A DNA stretch of 64,000 nucleotides from a virus, in IMG/VR virus record IMGVR_UViG_3300024326_000001, positions 112,578 to 176,577 of that record. One strand, given 5' to 3'. Positions 8,362-16,941 of this stretch are shown piece by piece. The notes below the pieces were generated by a model. The model had not been told where the DNA came from and did not search any database. It was given only the letters and a program-made list of their open reading frames with translations. Made by a program: the position numbers and the translations under genes. Numbering within the stretch: the stretch's first letter is position 1; the number at the start of each line of letters is the position of its first letter.

Positions 8362-9675
8362 ATGAAATTTGGACCTGATTTTGAAAAAATATTCTTTAAA
8401 TTATCTTTACAGAAACCCAAGTATCTAGGAAATATTAAACGAGGATTCTACACCTCAGAAGATATTGACTTAATACACTTCCTTGCTACTAAGTTCTATG
8501 ATAAGTTTCATGAAACTCCTTCTAACGAGCAAATGAAACTGCTTATTAAGAATGATAAGATTTCAGGAAAGGTTGAAGAGTCTATTATAGATATTGTATA
8601 TAATGTAGACCTTGACCAATATGACGAAGAATGGTTAACTTCTACAGCCGAAGCATGGATTAAATGGCGTAACTTTGATAATACTCTTATAGATACTATC
8701 GAGTATATTAAAACAACTGAAGTAACACCGGATAATGCAGACTCGATCATCTCTAAGGTTAAAACTTTAATTAATGATAGAAACTCTATCGTATTTAACT
8801 CTGACCTAGGATTAGACTTCTTTAAACCAGAGGATCACTCTTTCGAAGATGCCGTTAAAGTATCTACAGGATATAACTTTTTAGATCGAGCCTTAAATGG
8901 TGGTTATGATAAAGATGGTTCTTTAGTTGTTTATGTAGGTGAACAGAATATCGGTAAATCAATTTACCTTGCTAACGATGCCGCTAATTTTGTAAAGATG
9001 GGAACAAACACTGCGGTAATCACTGCAGAAATGTCAGCTATTAAATTTATGAAAAGAATCGGTTCTAATTTACTAAGCATAAATATTTCAGACTACGAAG
9101 AAAAATCTAAAAATTCTGATTTGATCAAAAGAAAATTAGAAACAGTAGGAGACGGCTTTACTCCCCCTGGTCAATTATTTGTAAAACAATTTCCAACATC
9201 ACAGGCGACTGTTCCAGATATTGAAGCATACTTAAAGCAAATTGAAGAAGAAAGAAAAATAAAACTAGGTGCAGTAGTTATTGACTATATTAATATTCTT
9301 TCTAATTTTAGAAATCCTAATTCTGAAAACACATATCTTAAGATCAAGCAGATTGCAGAAGATCTTAGAGCAATGGGTGTAAGAAACGGATGGCTAATTG
9401 TAACAGCAACACAGATTACAAGAAACGGTTATAATTCAAGCGATATCACAATGACAGATGTTGCAGAATCAGCAGGTCTATCACATACTGCAGATATTAT
9501 GCTTGGTATTATACAAGACGATATGATGAGAGCTAGTTATGAATACTGGCTTAAAATATTGAAAATACGAGACGGTGAAGGTAGAGGATCTAAATGTAAA
9601 TTAGGAATTAACTATAATTACATGAGACTTACAGAGACCGATGAAGTTACTAATTCTAACATACACAGCTTATAA
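8362..9675 (+). CDS. 41: Replicative DNA helicase, T4 gp41-like (DnaB family)
   Basis: A hexameric 5'-3' helicase of the replication fork. The RecA-like C-domain begins near residue 170 (STGYNFLDRALNGG); Walker A is GEQNIGKS at 193-200; Walker B is LGAVVIDYINIL; a sensor-like segment ITATQITRNGY-type follows (written VTATQITRNGYN). T4 gp41 is 475 residues, here 437. The primase gp61 is not in this window. Confidence 0.92.
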   Translation: MKFGPDFEKIFFKLSLQKPKYLGNIKRGFYTSEDIDLIHFLATKFYDKFHETPSNEQMKLLIKNDKISGKVEESIIDIVYNVDLDQYDEEWLTSTAEAWIKWRNFDNTLIDTIEYIKTTEVTPDNADSIISKVKTLINDRNSIVFNSDLGLDFFKPEDHSFEDAVKVSTGYNFLDRALNGGYDKDGSLVVYVGEQNIGKSIYLANDAANFVKMGTNTAVITAEMSAIKFMKRIGSNLLSINISDYEEKSKNSDLIKRKLETVGDGFTPPGQLFVKQFPTSQATVPDIEAYLKQIEEERKIKLGAVVIDYINILSNFRNPNSENTYLKIKQIAEDLRAMGVRNGWLIVTATQITRNGYNSSDITMTDVAESAGLSHTADIMLGIIQDDMMRASYEYWLKILKIRDGEGRGSKCKLGINYNYMRLTETDEVTNSNIHSL

Positions 9676-9677
9676 TT

Positions 9678-10124
9678 ATGAGAACAAAAAGAGATAAAAT
9701 ATTTGACAACACTTTCGAAGACGGCGGAGACTTTGAACTAAATGGAACTATTTCATTTAACCTTAATCCACAATACACGGATAACAGAGACGAAGAAGAT
9801 AAAATAGAAAGTGAACAAATCAGAAATAAGATTCATGAATTAATAGAGGCTTCAAGATTTAAGAAGTTTAATGAGGTAGATGAATTTCAGCAGATAACTA
9901 AATTAAGAAAATTAGACATAAATGAAGTGTATGGGTTTATGTATGACGAACTAAGCACAAAGTTTTCTATAATAGATTTATTTTCAGAACTATGCGATTA
10001 CTTTAATATCAATCCAACTAAATTTTATTCTTCACTAAGTAACAAATATAAGGAAGCCCTTATTCAAGAACTTGACAAGAAAACAAACGTCTTAAAAAGA
10101 AAGAACATAAATAAACTTTTCTAA
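9678..10124 (+). CDS. Possible gp33-like late transcription coactivator
   Basis: 148 residues. The acidic N-terminal part (to about residue 60) is followed by a helical segment (LFSELCDYFNINPTKFYSSL, then SNKYKEALIQELDKK) that resembles by eye the conserved core of T4 gp33, YLEATTAFLEENSIPETQFAKF-like, in length and hydrophobic pattern. The C-terminus ends NINKLF, reminiscent of the clamp-binding tail of gp33 (TLDFLL). If right, it would bridge RNA polymerase and the sliding clamp at late promoters. Identity is low and a helicase-associated protein is an alternative. Confidence 0.4.
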   Translation: MRTKRDKIFDNTFEDGGDFELNGTISFNLNPQYTDNRDEEDKIESEQIRNKIHELIEASRFKKFNEVDEFQQITKLRKLDINEVYGFMYDELSTKFSIIDLFSELCDYFNINPTKFYSSLSNKYKEALIQELDKKTNVLKRKNINKLF

Positions 10125-10126
10125 AA

Positions 10127-11242
10127 ATGATAGAGCCAAAGGTATTAGAGAAACCAGTAAATAGAATCTGGATTCTCGGAGATATGCACCTTGGAGTTCG
10201 TTCTAATTCTCTGGAATGGTTACAGACACAGAAAGATTTTTACGAAAACCAATTTATTCCAACACTAAAAAGAGATGTCAAAGAAGGCGACATTTTAGTT
10301 CAGGTTGGAGACGCATTCGATAATAGACAAAGTATAAACTTAAGAGTTCTGCACTATGCAGTAGATCTTTTTGAAAGATTAGGTGAAATTTTGCCAGTTC
10401 ATGTTATATGCGGTAACCATGATATATGGGCTAAAAAATCCAATGATGTAAGTTCAATAGATTCTTTAAAGTGGATTCCTAACGTTGCAGTATATAAGGA
10501 ACCTAGGGAATTTAAATGGGGAGGAAAGAAAGTTCTCTTAATGCCATGGAGAAGAGATTCCACACATGAAGCAGAAACACTTGCACAATTTCCAAATTCA
10601 GATATTGTATTTTGCCATTCTGAAGTTTCAGGAGTTTCTTTAAATTCTAAAGTTAAAAACCACCATGGAACAGATACTATTTCTTATAAAAACTATGATG
10701 CAGTTTATTCAGGACATATTCATTATAGACAAACTAAAGGAAAGTTAAGATTAGTAGGAACTCCTTACGAATTAACAAGATCTGATTCGGGTAACACTAA
10801 GGGCTTTGATATGGTTGATCTAGGAACCATGGAAGAAACCTTTTACGAAAATACTATATCACCTAAGTTCGTAAAGTTTTATCTTACAGGTCTTTACAAT
10901 GTTTCTCTTGGTGAATTTAAAGATAAGATTAGAAATAATTATGTAGATTTATATGTTCCTTCTAATATTGCAACAACAAGTGCACTGTCAAGATTAATAA
11001 ACAAAATACAAAAAATAGGTAGAAGAATAGAACCAAACATATATGAATTAGATTCTTTCTTAGATAAGGACTTATATGATATGGATGAAATAGAAGATCT
11101 CTATAAGAACTATAACATTCTACACCTATGTAATACGTTCGTTGATGGTCTTCCACATGATGACGAAACTAGAGAAAGAGTTAAGACTAGTTTAAAAAAC
11201 TTGCATGATAAATGTGCATATAATTACGATAACGAAGCATGA
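10127..11242 (+). CDS. 47: Recombination nuclease subunit gp47 (SbcD/Mre11-like)
   Basis: A calcineurin-fold nuclease that pairs with gp46 to process DNA ends. All phosphoesterase motifs are intact: GDMHLG (18-23), VGDAFDNRQS, CGNHDIW, a His in FCHSEVSG and GHIHYRQ. 371 residues versus 339 in T4. The stop overlaps the gp46 start by four bases (ATGA). Confidence 0.93.
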   Translation: MIEPKVLEKPVNRIWILGDMHLGVRSNSLEWLQTQKDFYENQFIPTLKRDVKEGDILVQVGDAFDNRQSINLRVLHYAVDLFERLGEILPVHVICGNHDIWAKKSNDVSSIDSLKWIPNVAVYKEPREFKWGGKKVLLMPWRRDSTHEAETLAQFPNSDIVFCHSEVSGVSLNSKVKNHHGTDTISYKNYDAVYSGHIHYRQTKGKLRLVGTPYELTRSDSGNTKGFDMVDLGTMEETFYENTISPKFVKFYLTGLYNVSLGEFKDKIRNNYVDLYVPSNIATTSALSRLINKIQKIGRRIEPNIYELDSFLDKDLYDMDEIEDLYKNYNILHLCNTFVDGLPHDDETRERVKTSLKNLHDKCAYNYDNEA

Positions 11243-12912
11243 AAATCAAATCAATAGAATTTAAAAACTTTGCATCATACGGAAATTCAATTCAAAGGAT
11301 AGAATTCGAAGATGATAAAGCGGAGTTGTTATTAACTCTTGGTAAAAATGGTCATGGTAAAACTACCATCGCCAATGCAATAGTATATGCGCTATACGGT
11401 AAAGTTGAAGGTGTTAAGATGGCGGACCTTCCTAATAGAATTAATAAGGAATTATGGGTAAGAATAGAACTTCAATGTAAAGGAACTATAGTAGAAATCG
11501 AGAGAGGTTTGATGCCTAATAGATTTAAAGTTCTTTTAAATGGAATTGAATTTGATAAAGCAGGTAAGAAATCAGTTCAGGATTATTTAGAAGAAGAGAT
11601 ATTCGGAATCCCATATCATGTATTTAAAAACATTATAATTTTATCTGTAAATGATTTTAAGTCGTTCTTAACAATGACAAATCATGATAAAAGACAAATC
11701 ATCGATAAAATGTTTGGATTCTCCATCCTTAATGATATGCAAAAGCAGATTAAAGATGAAAGAAGAGATCTTAAAATAGAATTAGATTCTTATGAAAAAG
11801 AATTAAGCCAGCTTAGTGAAAATATAGTTTCAGTTAATATGAAATTAAATCAATTACTAGCAGAAGCTGACACTAAAAACAAAGAAGAAATAGAATCTTT
11901 GAAAACTAGTCTTAAAAAATATGATTCTAATAGAATTAAATTAGAAGAGGCAAGCACCAAAGTATCTAAAATGATTACTTCTAATTCTTCTGACTTACAG
12001 GAAAAACAATCTAAATATACTTCACTTAAATATGAGTTAGTAGAATTAAAGAAAAAGCTAGCGTTATATGAAACTGATAAATGTCCAACATGTGAAGGCG
12101 AACTAACCTCTTCTTTTCACCAAGAAAGAAAAAAAGAAATAGAGTCTAAGGCAGAATCTCTTCCTTCTGATATCTCAAAGGCAGAAACAAAGGTGAATGA
12201 TATTAAATCTAATATTTCAGATTTAAGAATTAAGGACAAGGCAATTAACGATAAAGTGTCTACTATTAATACTAACATTAGAAATTTAAAGAATGAATTA
12301 GTAAAGATAAAAGATTCTTTAAATTCTAATAATGATTTTTCACACTTAAAGCAAATCATTGAAGAATTCGAAATACAAGAATCATCAAAGTCAAATTTAA
12401 AGGATGAAACTTCTGGTAACTATAATTTCTTAGAAATAATAGAAGAGGTTCTAGGTGAAGATGGCGTTAAGAACCTTGCAATTCAAACTATTTTACCAGG
12501 TCTTAATGCTAATATTGCCGCAATGGGTCAGACAATGCACTTACCTTTCCATATAAGATTCGATGAAAAGTTTAATTGTCTTATTAATCATTTAGGAGAA
12601 GAGATCAATCCACTTACATTATCTACAGGTGAAAGAAAGAAGGCAGACTTTATTATAATTATTGCTATCATTAAAATACTTAAGTTAAGATTTCCACAAT
12701 TAAATCTTTTATTCTTAGACGAGTTATTATCTTCAGTAGATGCAGATGGAGTCCATAATATTCTTAAAATTCTATCACAGGTTATTAAAGATAGTAAGAT
12801 TAATACTTTCGTAATTAATCACACCGTTCTTCCCCATGAATTATTTGATAAAAAGATACAAATATATAGAGAAAATGGATTCTCTAAACTCGAGATAGAG
12901 GTTATAGAATAA
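11239..12912 (+). CDS. 46: Recombination nuclease subunit gp46 (SbcC/Rad50-like)
   Basis: An SMC-like ATPase. Walker A GKNGHGKT at 35-42, long coiled coils on both sides of a zinc hook CPTC at about 282-285, the ABC signature LSTGERK near 461 and Walker B LNLLFLDELLSSVD. 557 residues matches T4 gp46 (560). It works with gp47 to resect DNA ends for UvsX-mediated recombination and to process host DNA. Confidence 0.94.
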   Translation: MKIKSIEFKNFASYGNSIQRIEFEDDKAELLLTLGKNGHGKTTIANAIVYALYGKVEGVKMADLPNRINKELWVRIELQCKGTIVEIERGLMPNRFKVLLNGIEFDKAGKKSVQDYLEEEIFGIPYHVFKNIIILSVNDFKSFLTMTNHDKRQIIDKMFGFSILNDMQKQIKDERRDLKIELDSYEKELSQLSENIVSVNMKLNQLLAEADTKNKEEIESLKTSLKKYDSNRIKLEEASTKVSKMITSNSSDLQEKQSKYTSLKYELVELKKKLALYETDKCPTCEGELTSSFHQERKKEIESKAESLPSDISKAETKVNDIKSNISDLRIKDKAINDKVSTINTNIRNLKNELVKIKDSLNSNNDFSHLKQIIEEFEIQESSKSNLKDETSGNYNFLEIIEEVLGEDGVKNLAIQTILPGLNANIAAMGQTMHLPFHIRFDEKFNCLINHLGEEINPLTLSTGERKKADFIIIIAIIKILKLRFPQLNLLFLDELLSSVDADGVHNILKILSQVIKDSKINTFVINHTVLPHELFDKKIQIYRENGFSKLEIEVIE

Positions 12913-12913
12913 A

Positions 12914-12921
12914 GATATATA
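12914..12921 (+). promoter_or_regulatory. Late-promoter-like motif GATATATA
   Basis: GATATATA, 27 nt before the AAA+ ATPase start; same spacing as before many virion genes. Confidence 0.6.
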
Positions 12922-12948
12922 AATCAAATAAAAAGATTTCACTTAAAC

Positions 12949-14286
12949 ATGAATAATAAAATCTTAAAATACGATCAGTATTTAAATGAAGCTATGAAAA
13001 CGGGTTCAATAGAACTTGTAAATCCTTCTCTAAATAAAGCAGCTACGATAATCGCAAGATTTGTAAATAAGAAAACAAAGAAGGACTTTAAAAAGTTTCC
13101 ATTTGAAATGATAACTGATATGGGTTCTGGAGTAATGTTTTACTCAAGTAAAGGTACAGAGGCATTTATGGTAACTCCCGCTGCTGCAAAAAACCCTGGT
13201 ATTGTAGGTTCTATAATCTATTTCTCAGATGCAGCAGACGCTAAATCTGATTTTTCTATTTCATCTGAAACATTCCCAATTGTTAAATTAGTTGGAGAAT
13301 TCGTTAGATTAATGGATAAAAAATACGTTGCATCTATACAAGAGTCAATGTTATTAGAAAGAAGAACTAAAAGAGCATTCTCTAAAGAAGAAATTAAAAT
13401 GATCGAGGCTAAATTAGCAGCTGGAATGGCCGTTAATAAAATAGCAGACGAATTAGAAGTTCCTTATTCTTCAATCATGAATATTAAGAAAGGACAGCAG
13501 GTTGTAGTAAAACCTACCGCAGCTGAAACACAAAATGATATGACACTTAATGATAAGGTTAAATATCTTGAAGAAACAATGGAAGATATTTACGAAATAT
13601 CAAGAAGAGTCGCTGCAGGTGCATTTAACTCTTTATTTATTTCAGGTAGAGCAGGTACTGGTAAAACATATAATGTAGAAAGAGCAATGAAAGATGAAGG
13701 TCTTGTTGACGAAGAAGATTACGTTATGGTTTCAGGTGCAGCATCTGTTATTATGATGTATAAGAAATTCTATCAATATAGAAATAAGACATTAATCTTT
13801 GATGACTGTGATGCAGTATTTAGAGATGAAAACGGTAGAAACTTAATGAAAGCGGCATTAGATACAAAGAAAGTAAGAAAAATCTCTTATTTAAAAAAGA
13901 CTAAAGCAGTATATGATCCTAAAGATGTGAGTCCTGAAGAAGCATTCACATTAGAAGAAAATGGAATTGTTCCTAACTCATTTGAATTCGCAGGAAGAGT
14001 AATTTTTATTTCGAATTTAGCAAAAGAAAAGGCAGATCCAGATGGAGCTATTAGATCTAGATCTATTTTAGTAGATGTAAATCCTGATGATGCAACCTTA
14101 ATGGAAAGAATGGAAAGGTTATTACCCCATTTAGAACCTACCGAGATGCCACTTAAAGAAAAGGAAGAAATCTACGAATTTATGAAAAACGCAAACGATA
14201 TTTCTATGAGAACATTCGTTAAAGCAGCTGGTTTAAAAATGTCAGGTTTACCAAACTGGCAAAGAGCAGCGACAAGATACCTATAA
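12949..14286 (+). CDS. AAA+ ATPase with HTH insert and capsid-targeting-like N-terminus
   Basis: 445 residues. The N-terminus ILKYDQYLNEAMKTG resembles the T4 internal-protein leader MKTYQEFIAEA in spacing and contains L-N-E|A, a plausible prohead protease site. Residues near 140-170 look like a resolvase-type helix-turn-helix (SKEEIKMIEAKLAAGMAVNK, then IADELEVPYSSI). An AAA+ domain follows: Walker A GRAGTGKT near 233-240, Walker B TLIFDDCDAV and an Arg-rich end (AIRSRSILVDV). It lies behind a late-promoter motif and ahead of tail and head genes, so it is probably a late, virion-associated protein. Its role is unknown; DNA remodelling is one guess. Confidence 0.75.
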   Translation: MNNKILKYDQYLNEAMKTGSIELVNPSLNKAATIIARFVNKKTKKDFKKFPFEMITDMGSGVMFYSSKGTEAFMVTPAAAKNPGIVGSIIYFSDAADAKSDFSISSETFPIVKLVGEFVRLMDKKYVASIQESMLLERRTKRAFSKEEIKMIEAKLAAGMAVNKIADELEVPYSSIMNIKKGQQVVVKPTAAETQNDMTLNDKVKYLEETMEDIYEISRRVAAGAFNSLFISGRAGTGKTYNVERAMKDEGLVDEEDYVMVSGAASVIMMYKKFYQYRNKTLIFDDCDAVFRDENGRNLMKAALDTKKVRKISYLKKTKAVYDPKDVSPEEAFTLEENGIVPNSFEFAGRVIFISNLAKEKADPDGAIRSRSILVDVNPDDATLMERMERLLPHLEPTEMPLKEKEEIYEFMKNANDISMRTFVKAAGLKMSGLPNWQRAATRYL

Positions 14287-14289
14287 TAA

Positions 14290-15183
14290 ATGGCTACATA
14301 TAATCTTAAATATAACACGGACGATTCTGTAATTAGGCATATAATTATCGGTCTATTGGCAGACTTAAATAATAAAGTTTGGTTTCAAAGACAAGTAAGC
14401 GCTAATGAGAGAAAGGATATAGACGTTCCTTTTTATTATTCGATCACAGGAGACGATCAATTTTTAAGAGATAATTTTCTATTTACAACAGCAAGTGGCG
14501 ATGACTGCTACCCTGATCCTGGGTTTGCAGATGGAAATTACGATGTAATTCCAAGAGGAGTCGCTAGAATTTCTTCAATATCTATAGAATCTTCTAAACT
14601 AGTCAATAAAAGAATAATGGGAAATTATTCTAGACTTGATGAAGAAGGAGCTCTACAAGCATATTCTTCTGAATTTGAAATGATTCCAATTTTAATAAAT
14701 TTTGACATAGAAGTTTTAGTATCTTCAATGTTAGATTCTTTAAAGATTACTGAAATGATAGTAAAGAAATTATATAAATCTAATTACTTTAACATAGAAG
14801 TAGGACATCTAGAAGAAGGAACGTACAGATTACCTTCGTATTATTCTTTACCGGATGATTATACAGTGGAGGCTCCAATAGATTTTGGATTCGACGATAA
14901 AGACAAATATAAAATAACATTTCCAATAGAAGTAAATTCATTTATACCTTCTTTCTCAAACACGCCAGACGGAAATCCAGGTTCTGGATCATCTGGAGAA
15001 TCTGGAGAATCTAGAGCATATAGATATGGTTCAGGTGGATCTTCTGAATTTCACGCTGGAAATAGGATGTTTGAAATAAAACAAAAATCAATTACATCTA
15101 ATAAAGGAGAGGCAAAGGATGAGCAATCACAGGCACAACCTGACAATCCTAACATAATTGATGAAAACGATACAGATATATAG
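14290..15183 (+). CDS. 15: Proximal tail sheath stabiliser, T4 gp15-like
   Basis: 297 residues against 272 in T4 gp15. The pattern agrees along the length by eye: a basic N-terminal block then IDVPFYYSITGDDQFLRDNF (T4 IRVPITYASKEHFMMKL), a segment RISSISIESSKLVNKRIMGN, a region PILINFDIEVLVSSMLDSLK (T4 YELSIFTRYEDDMFQIVEQI) and a final YKITFPIEVNSFIPS (T4 WSLTFEVNGWMYP). The C-terminus is low-complexity Gly/Ser. gp15 caps the tail tube/sheath so that it can join the head. The stop codon overlaps a late-promoter motif serving the next gene. Confidence 0.65.
   Translation: MATYNLKYNTDDSVIRHIIIGLLADLNNKVWFQRQVSANERKDIDVPFYYSITGDDQFLRDNFLFTTASGDDCYPDPGFADGNYDVIPRGVARISSISIESSKLVNKRIMGNYSRLDEEGALQAYSSEFEMIPILINFDIEVLVSSMLDSLKITEMIVKKLYKSNYFNIEVGHLEEGTYRLPSYYSLPDDYTVEAPIDFGFDDKDKYKITFPIEVNSFIPSFSNTPDGNPGSGSSGESGESRAYRYGSGGSSEFHAGNRMFEIKQKSITSNKGEAKDEQSQAQPDNPNIIDENDTDI
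15175..15183 (+). promoter_or_regulatory. Late-promoter-like motif overlapping the gp15-like stop
   Basis: GATATATAG, whose last three bases are the stop codon of the upstream gene; 29 nt before the next ATG. Confidence 0.55.
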
Positions 15184-15212
15184 TTAAACAATAAAATTAA
15201 ACGAATAATAAA

Positions 15213-15965
15213 ATGACAAACATGTTAGCACCTTTCGTAAAAATTGAAGAAAACGTTCAATTCTATTTAAATAATAGAGCTTACGAAATAAAAGAAAACA
15301 ACATTGAAATTATCGAAAGACCAACTAATAAAGAATTTTTAAACGCAATTTCTGCTTTTGAAAACTTCGATATAGTAGGAAACGATATCAAATGGTATAA
15401 CAAAGGTTCAAAATTTATTTACAACATTGAAGAAGGAAAGTTCTACAATGGAACATCTGAAATTACTGAATCATTCTCAACATACGTATTAGCCAGCGGA
15501 CTAGTTAGATATGACAACAAAAATAAAGCTGAATTATTTGAAAGCCTTTCTACTATTGTAGAAAATTTCATGTATTTAGACTTCGCTACCACGTATAAGA
15601 AGGGAGGTGTCACTGTTGATTTATTTAAATTAGATGAAAATCTATTTATTTCAAGATTCAACAAAGACACCAAATTAAATAAATTCTTTTCAGCTACCGC
15701 TAACGAAGCAGTATCTTATATTAAAGCAGAAACTTCAGAAGACGCTTCAGCTGTAGTAATTGAAATGCTAGAAGGAGAAACTTTAGAACTTGCTAAGAAA
15801 TCTGAAGAAATTTCAAAGTTTGAAGAAATGATTTCTTTCTTAAAAGATCAAAGAGGTTTATTAGCTGAAGCTGATAAATCAATTGAAGAAATTAAAGCTG
15901 CTGATGCTTTAATTAATTCAGAGATTAAAGTATGGGAAGATAAGATCGAAGCTTTAAACGCATAA
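15213..15965 (+). CDS. Hypothetical late protein with C-terminal coiled coil
   Basis: 250 residues, no family recognised. The N-terminal two thirds are mixed alpha/beta; from about residue 185 it is helical and charged with heptad-like repeats (ELAKKSEEISKFEEMISFLK). It is followed directly by a terminator and preceded by its own late-promoter motif, so it forms a single-gene transcription unit. That arrangement suggests an abundant late or virion protein. Codon use looks like the head genes (many GCT/GAA codons). Confidence 0.7.
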   Translation: MTNMLAPFVKIEENVQFYLNNRAYEIKENNIEIIERPTNKEFLNAISAFENFDIVGNDIKWYNKGSKFIYNIEEGKFYNGTSEITESFSTYVLASGLVRYDNKNKAELFESLSTIVENFMYLDFATTYKKGGVTVDLFKLDENLFISRFNKDTKLNKFFSATANEAVSYIKAETSEDASAVVIEMLEGETLELAKKSEEISKFEEMISFLKDQRGLLAEADKSIEEIKAADALINSEIKVWEDKIEALNA

Positions 15966-15988
15966 GACGTATCATCGTAAAATAGAGA

Positions 15989-16010
15989 AGGGACCATTGG
16001 TCCCTTTTTT
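15989..16010 (+). terminator. Rho-independent terminator
   Basis: AGGGACC, loop ATT, GGTCCCT and a T-run; ends the transcription unit of the 15213-15965 gene. Confidence 0.85.
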
Positions 16011-16048
16011 AGGTTAATAAACTTTTTAACATTTTTGAGTATAATCTC

Positions 16049-16056
16049 TATAAATA
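16049..16056 (+). promoter_or_regulatory. TATAAATA, identical to the T4 late promoter
   Basis: TATAAATA lies 13 nt before the GTG start of the gp55-like sigma gene. It may be a late promoter or a TATAAT-type -10 (TATAATCTC just upstream). Confidence 0.4.
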
Positions 16057-16069
16057 AACCAACAACATT

Positions 16070-16453
16070 GTGGCTAAAAGAAGAAAATCAAAAAACTATT
16101 TAAATAACAGAGACCTCTTTGATCAAATGGTCCTTTCAAAAGAACAGGATAAATTAACAAGAGATGCTGAAAAAATGCTAATTCTCTTGGCAGAAAAGGC
16201 GATCAATAGGATGAGGTATGTTAGTGAAGATGATAGGAACGATTGTCTACAATTCGCTATATTAGACCTTTTAAAATATTGGAGAAACTTCAATCCTAAA
16301 TATCCAAATGCATTTGCTTATTTCACAGAGATAGCAAAGAGAGGATACGCCAAAGGATGGAATAAGATTCACCCTCAAAAATACAAAGGAACTCTATCTA
16401 TAGACAAAGGATCAGGCAACTCTGAAAATCAAACAGGAATTTATAGCATCTAA
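16070..16453 (+). CDS. 55: Late sigma factor, T4 gp55-like
   Basis: 127 residues that align by eye with the core of T4 gp55: YLNNRDLFDQMV (T4 YVNNKELLQAII), EKMLILLAEKAINRM (AIMLIAEGLSKRF) and FNPKYPNAFAYFTEIAKRGY (KYKNPHAYITQACFNAFV). gp55 replaces host sigma and recognises the TATA-type late promoter. The start is GTG (reads MAKRRKSKN), with no better ATG. T4 gp55 is 185 residues; here the C-terminal part, including the clamp-binding tail, is missing and the protein ends QTGIYSI. The TAA overlaps the next ATG (TAATG). Confidence 0.75.
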   Translation: MAKRRKSKNYLNNRDLFDQMVLSKEQDKLTRDAEKMLILLAEKAINRMRYVSEDDRNDCLQFAILDLLKYWRNFNPKYPNAFAYFTEIAKRGYAKGWNKIHPQKYKGTLSIDKGSGNSENQTGIYSI

Positions 16454-16941
16454 TGTCAATAAAGAATGTCAAACCAACTAAAAATTCAGGATTTAATCAA
16501 GGTTATTATAAACCTAATAATCCTTCTAAATATGCAGGACCTACTCCTATCATATATAGAAGTTCCTGGGAACGTAAGTTTATGATGTGGTGTGACAAAA
16601 ATGAAAAGGTAAGTATGTGGTCAAGCGAACCAGTTGAAATACCATATTGGTCTAGACAAGATTCTACCAAAAGGAAATATTACCCTGATTTTTATTTTAA
16701 GGCAATTCAGCCCGATAAAACTACTAAAGAATATCTAGTAGAAATCAAACCAAAGCAACAGATAATAAAACCAGAGCCTCCTAGAGTAAATTCTAAGAAG
16801 GCTCTTAAGTCATATAAATTTTTAGCAGAGCAATATGTTAAAAATATGGATAAATATAATGCAGCTAAAGAATTCTGCTCTCAAAGAAATTGGAACTTCA
16901 TAGTTCTAACAGAAGAAACTATAATAAATGGGCTACATTAA
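16453..16941 (+). CDS. 4: Head completion protein, T4 gp4-like (nuclease fold)
   Basis: 162 residues. Clear match by eye to T4 gp4: IIYRSSWERKFMMWCDKN (T4 ITYRSNWEKFFFEWLDKN), then YYPDFYFK and YLVEIKPKQQ (FFIEIKPKKE), then KYNAAKEFCSQRNWNFIVLTEE (KWKAAQSLAEKRGIKFRILTED). The D...ExK set fits a TnsA-like endonuclease fold. gp4 acts on the filled head before tail joining. It overlaps the next gene by 14 nt, as part of a gp55-gp4-gp2 operon. Confidence 0.9.
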   Translation: MSIKNVKPTKNSGFNQGYYKPNNPSKYAGPTPIIYRSSWERKFMMWCDKNEKVSMWSSEPVEIPYWSRQDSTKRKYYPDFYFKAIQPDKTTKEYLVEIKPKQQIIKPEPPRVNSKKALKSYKFLAEQYVKNMDKYNAAKEFCSQRNWNFIVLTEETIINGLH

